From Streptomyces sp. NBC_01454 (GTDB taxonomy: Bacteria > Actinomycetota > Actinomycetes > Streptomycetales > Streptomycetaceae): a stretch of DNA of 64,000 bases. Every line of letters begins with the position of its first letter. Positions within the stretch are counted from its first letter, which is position 1. Where the stretch lies: the NCBI RefSeq assembly GCF_036227565.1, contig NZ_CP109460.1, positions 2,046,001-2,110,000 of the forward strand. Direction: 5' to 3'. Below, in pieces: positions 61,714-64,000 of the stretch. The notes beneath the pieces are model-generated. The model had not been told where the DNA came from and ran no database searches. It was given only the letters and a program-made list of their open reading frames with translations. The translations under genes and the position numbers were made by a program.

Positions 61714-61740
61714 CCGCGCGGGAGGAGTCCTCCCGCGCGG
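61714..61740 (-). terminator. Second hairpin, end of nrdJ
   Basis: CCGCGCGGGAGGA / TCCTCCCGCGCGG, 13 bp around a single base (effectively 12 bp with a 3-base loop), 12 bases beyond the nrdJ stop. Confidence 0.75.
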
Positions 61741-61752
61741 CCGCCCTCCTGC

Positions 61753-64000
61753 TCAGCTGCAGCCGCTGGTCGATCCGCAGCCCTCGCACAGGTAGCAGCT
61801 GCCGGCCCGCTGCATCTTCGTCCCGCAGGAGAAGCACAGCGGGGCGTCGGCGTTGATGCCCAGCTGCATCTCGACGAGTTCGGCGTTGGTGTGCGCCTGC
61901 TGGGGAGCCGGCGCGGCGGCATCCTCGACGATCTTCACCGCCGGGGCGGACTCCTGGGCCGACTCGATCTGGCGCGGCGCCGACTGGGCCAGGCCCTCGA
62001 CGTCGACCTCGTCGCCGGACGGCTCGTACGAGCCGGTCTCCAGGTGGCGCTGGCGCTCCTCGACGGAGTGGATGCCGAGCGCCGAGCGGGTCTCGAACGG
62101 CAGGAAGTCCAGCGCCAGGCGGCGGAAGATGTAGTCGACGATCGACTGCGCCATCCGCACGTCCGGGTCGTCCGTCATGCCGGCCGGCTCGAAGCGCATG
62201 TTGGTGAACTTCGAGACGTAGGTCTCCAGCGGCACGCCGTACTGGAGGCCCACCGACACCGCGATGGAGAAGGCGTCCATCATGCCCGCGAGGGTCGAGC
62301 CCTGCTTGGACATCTTCAGGAAGACCTCACCGAGACCGTCGTCCGGGTAGGAGTTGGCGGTCATGTAGCCCTCGGCGCCGCCGACGGTGAAGGAGGTGGT
62401 GATGCCGGGACGGCCCTTGGGCAGGCGCCTGCGCACCGGGCGGTACTCGACGACCTTCTTCTCGGCGACCGGCTCGGCCTTCTTCTCCGCTTCCTTCTTC
62501 TTGGCGGAGAGCGGCTGGCCGACCTTGCAGTTGTCGCGGTAGATCGCCAGCGCCTTCAGGCCGAGCTTCCAGCCCTGGAAGTAGACGTCCTCGATCTCCT
62601 CGACGGTGGCCGACTCGGGGACGTTGACCGTCTTGGAGATCGCGCCGGAGAGGAAGGGCTGGGCCGCGGCCATCATGCGGACGTGGCCCATCGGGGAGAT
62701 GCAGCGCTCGCCCATGGCGCAGTCGAAGACCTCGTAGTGCGCCGGCTTGAGGCCGGGGGCGTCGATGACATTGCCGTGGTCGGCGATGTGGGCGACGATC
62801 GCCTCGACCTGCTCGGGCTGGTAGCCGAGCCGCTTGAGCGCCTTGGGGACCGTGTTGTTCACGATCTGCATGGAGCCGCCGCCGACCAGCTTCTTGAACT
62901 TGACCAGGGCCAGGTCCGGCTCGACGCCCGTGGTGTCGCAGTCCATCATCAGGCCGATGGTGCCGGTCGGCGCGAGCACGGAGGCCTGCGCGTTGCGGAA
63001 GCCGTTCTTCTCGCCCAGGCGCAGCACGTCCTGCCAGGCCTCGGTGGCCGCCGCCCAGACCGGGGAGTCCAGGTCGTCCATGCGCGTGGCGACACCGTTG
63101 GCGTCGGAGTGCTGCTTCATGACGCGCTGGTGGGCGTCGGCGTTGCGGGCGTAGCCGTCGTACGGGCCGACGACCGCGGCGAGCTCGGCGGAGCGCTTGT
63201 AGGAGGTGCCGGTCATCAGGGAGGTGATGGCACCGGCCAGCGCGCGACCGCCGTCGGAGTCGTAGGCGTGGCCGGTGGCCATCAGCAGGGCGCCGAGGTT
63301 GGCGTAGCCGATGCCCAGCTGGCGGTAGGCGCGGGTGGTCTCGCCGATCTTCTGGGTGGGGAAGTCGGCGAAGCAGATGGAGATGTCCATCGCCGTGATG
63401 ACCAGCTCGACGACCTTGGCGAAGCGCTCGGCGTCGAAGGACTGGTTGCCCAGGTCGTCGTCGCGCAGGAACTTCAGCAGGTTGAGCGAGGCGAGGTTGC
63501 ACGAGGAGTTGTCCAGGTGCATGTACTCGCTGCACGGGTTGGACGCGGTGATCCGGCCCGTCTCCGGCGAGGTGTGCCAGTGGTTGATGGTGTCGTCGTA
63601 CTGGATGCCGGGGTCGGCGCACGCCCAGGCGGCCTCCGCCATCTTGCGGAAGAGCCCCTTGGCGTCGACCTCCTCGATGACCTCACCGGTCATCCGGCCG
63701 CGCAGCCCGAACTTCGAGCCGGCCTCGACGGCCTTCATGAACTCGTCGTTGACCCGGACCGAGTTGTTGGCGTTCTGGTACTGGACGGACGTGATGTCGT
63801 CGCCGCCCAGGTCCATGTCGAAGCCCGCGTCGCGCAGCGCGCGGACCTTCTCCTCCTCCTTCACCTTGGTCTCGATGAAGGCCTCGACGTCCGGGTGGTC
63901 CACATCCAGGACGACCATCTTGGCCGCGCGGCGGGTGGCGCCGCCCGACTTGATCGTTCCGGCGGACGCATCGGCGCCGCGCATGAAGGAGACCGGGCCG
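61753..64000 (-). CDS. nrdJ: Vitamin B12-dependent (class II) ribonucleotide reductase, 5' end outside window
   Basis: Makes deoxyribonucleotides using adenosylcobalamin. The visible 749 C-terminal residues include the finger-loop region NPCSEYMHLDNSSCNLASLNL, a fingerprint of class II reductases, and a Lys/Glu-rich insertion (KKKEAEKKAEPVAEKK) before a C-terminal extension. The end CFSCGTKM...CYLCEGCGSTSGC holds six or more cysteines for a zinc site and the redox-active pair that re-reduces the active site. The start, and any B12 riboswitch and nrdR upstream, lie beyond the right edge. Confidence 0.96.
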   Translation of the reverse strand, partial: GPVSFMRGADASAGTIKSGGATRRAAKMVVLDVDHPDVEAFIETKVKEEEKVRALRDAGFDMDLGGDDITSVQYQNANNSVRVNDEFMKAVEAGSKFGLRGRMTGEVIEEVDAKGLFRKMAEAAWACADPGIQYDDTINHWHTSPETGRITASNPCSEYMHLDNSSCNLASLNLLKFLRDDDLGNQSFDAERFAKVVELVITAMDISICFADFPTQKIGETTRAYRQLGIGYANLGALLMATGHAYDSDGGRALAGAITSLMTGTSYKRSAELAAVVGPYDGYARNADAHQRVMKQHSDANGVATRMDDLDSPVWAAATEAWQDVLRLGEKNGFRNAQASVLAPTGTIGLMMDCDTTGVEPDLALVKFKKLVGGGSMQIVNNTVPKALKRLGYQPEQVEAIVAHIADHGNVIDAPGLKPAHYEVFDCAMGERCISPMGHVRMMAAAQPFLSGAISKTVNVPESATVEEIEDVYFQGWKLGLKALAIYRDNCKVGQPLSAKKKEAEKKAEPVAEKKVVEYRPVRRRLPKGRPGITTSFTVGGAEGYMTANSYPDDGLGEVFLKMSKQGSTLAGMMDAFSIAVSVGLQYGVPLETYVSKFTNMRFEPAGMTDDPDVRMAQSIVDYIFRRLALDFLPFETRSALGIHSVEERQRHLETGSYEPSGDEVDVEGLAQSAPRQIESAQESAPAVKIVEDAAAPAPQQAHTNAELVEMQLGINADAPLCFSCGTKMQRAGSCYLCEGCGSTSGCS

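Noticed and set aside
1..64000. CRISPR arrays, prophage, insertion sequences, tRNA or rRNA genes
   Set aside because: No regularly spaced repeats, transposase or integrase motifs, or cloverleaf/rRNA sequence were seen on reading the window.

Overview
The window is core chromosome of a high-GC actinomycete, almost certainly a Streptomyces. Coding third positions are strongly GC-rich, GTG and TTG starts are common, and development genes specific to the group are present: sepH, whiH next to hrdB, a DasR-type ptsH, and the B12-dependent nrdJ. From memory, the gene order follows the conserved Streptomyces block from cutRS to nrdJ (S. coelicolor SCO5863 down to SCO5805). I see no biosynthetic cluster, prophage, insertion sequence, CRISPR array or tRNA.

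Layout. 1-12.6 kb: the CutRS two-component system (cutS cut by the left edge), an inositol-phosphatase-family enzyme, ferrochelatase, an MFS transporter, a VAO-type oxidase, a membrane protein with a phosphoacceptor-like repeat, the FtsZ regulator SepH, a sulfurtransferase, a glyoxalase-fold protein and an acetyltransferase. 12.7-18.9 kb: thymidine kinase, a phosphodiesterase coupled to a DUF5998 gene, a 1008-residue GNAT/acyl-CoA-synthetase fusion, and ptsH under a probable DasR site. 19-24 kb: a GntR regulator, an M23 peptidase behind a ydaO (c-di-AMP) riboswitch, and an active/inactive M16 peptidase pair.

24-42 kb: the topoisomerase IV subunits parC and parE frame a metabolic and signalling block. 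This block holds a CobW GTPase, two divergent citrate-synthase-like proteins (one with a DNA-binding domain, the other with an altered catalytic residue), an iron-box-controlled sucrase/ferredoxin-like protein, a CitAB-type two-component system, a DUF485 plus sodium:solute symporter pair, and a NarL-type two-component system with its own membrane protein. 42-48 kb: a zinc-ribbon protein, a secreted trypsin, the principal sigma factor hrdB, whiH, and a gene-free AT-richer stretch. 47.6-55.5 kb: a Nudix/winged-helix protein, a glycogen-debranching-like protein coupled to a DUF4192 protein, a perfect palindrome of two DnaA boxes, and a RecQ helicase fused to a phosphoribosyltransferase-like domain. 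55.6-64 kb: a possible stand-alone helicase C-terminal domain, RNase HII, an ADP-ribosylglycohydrolase, a histidine phosphatase, a TetR regulator with a clear operator, a TerD protein and nrdJ (cut by the right edge).

Most genes are established housekeeping or conserved actinobacterial families. The most interesting leads are the divergent citrate synthase pair with its AT-rich operator, the DnaA-box palindrome between DUF4192 and the RecQ fusion, the possible orphan helicase domain, and several strong regulatory sites (DasR, iron box, ydaO riboswitch, TetR operator). All family assignments come from reading motifs; no search was run.
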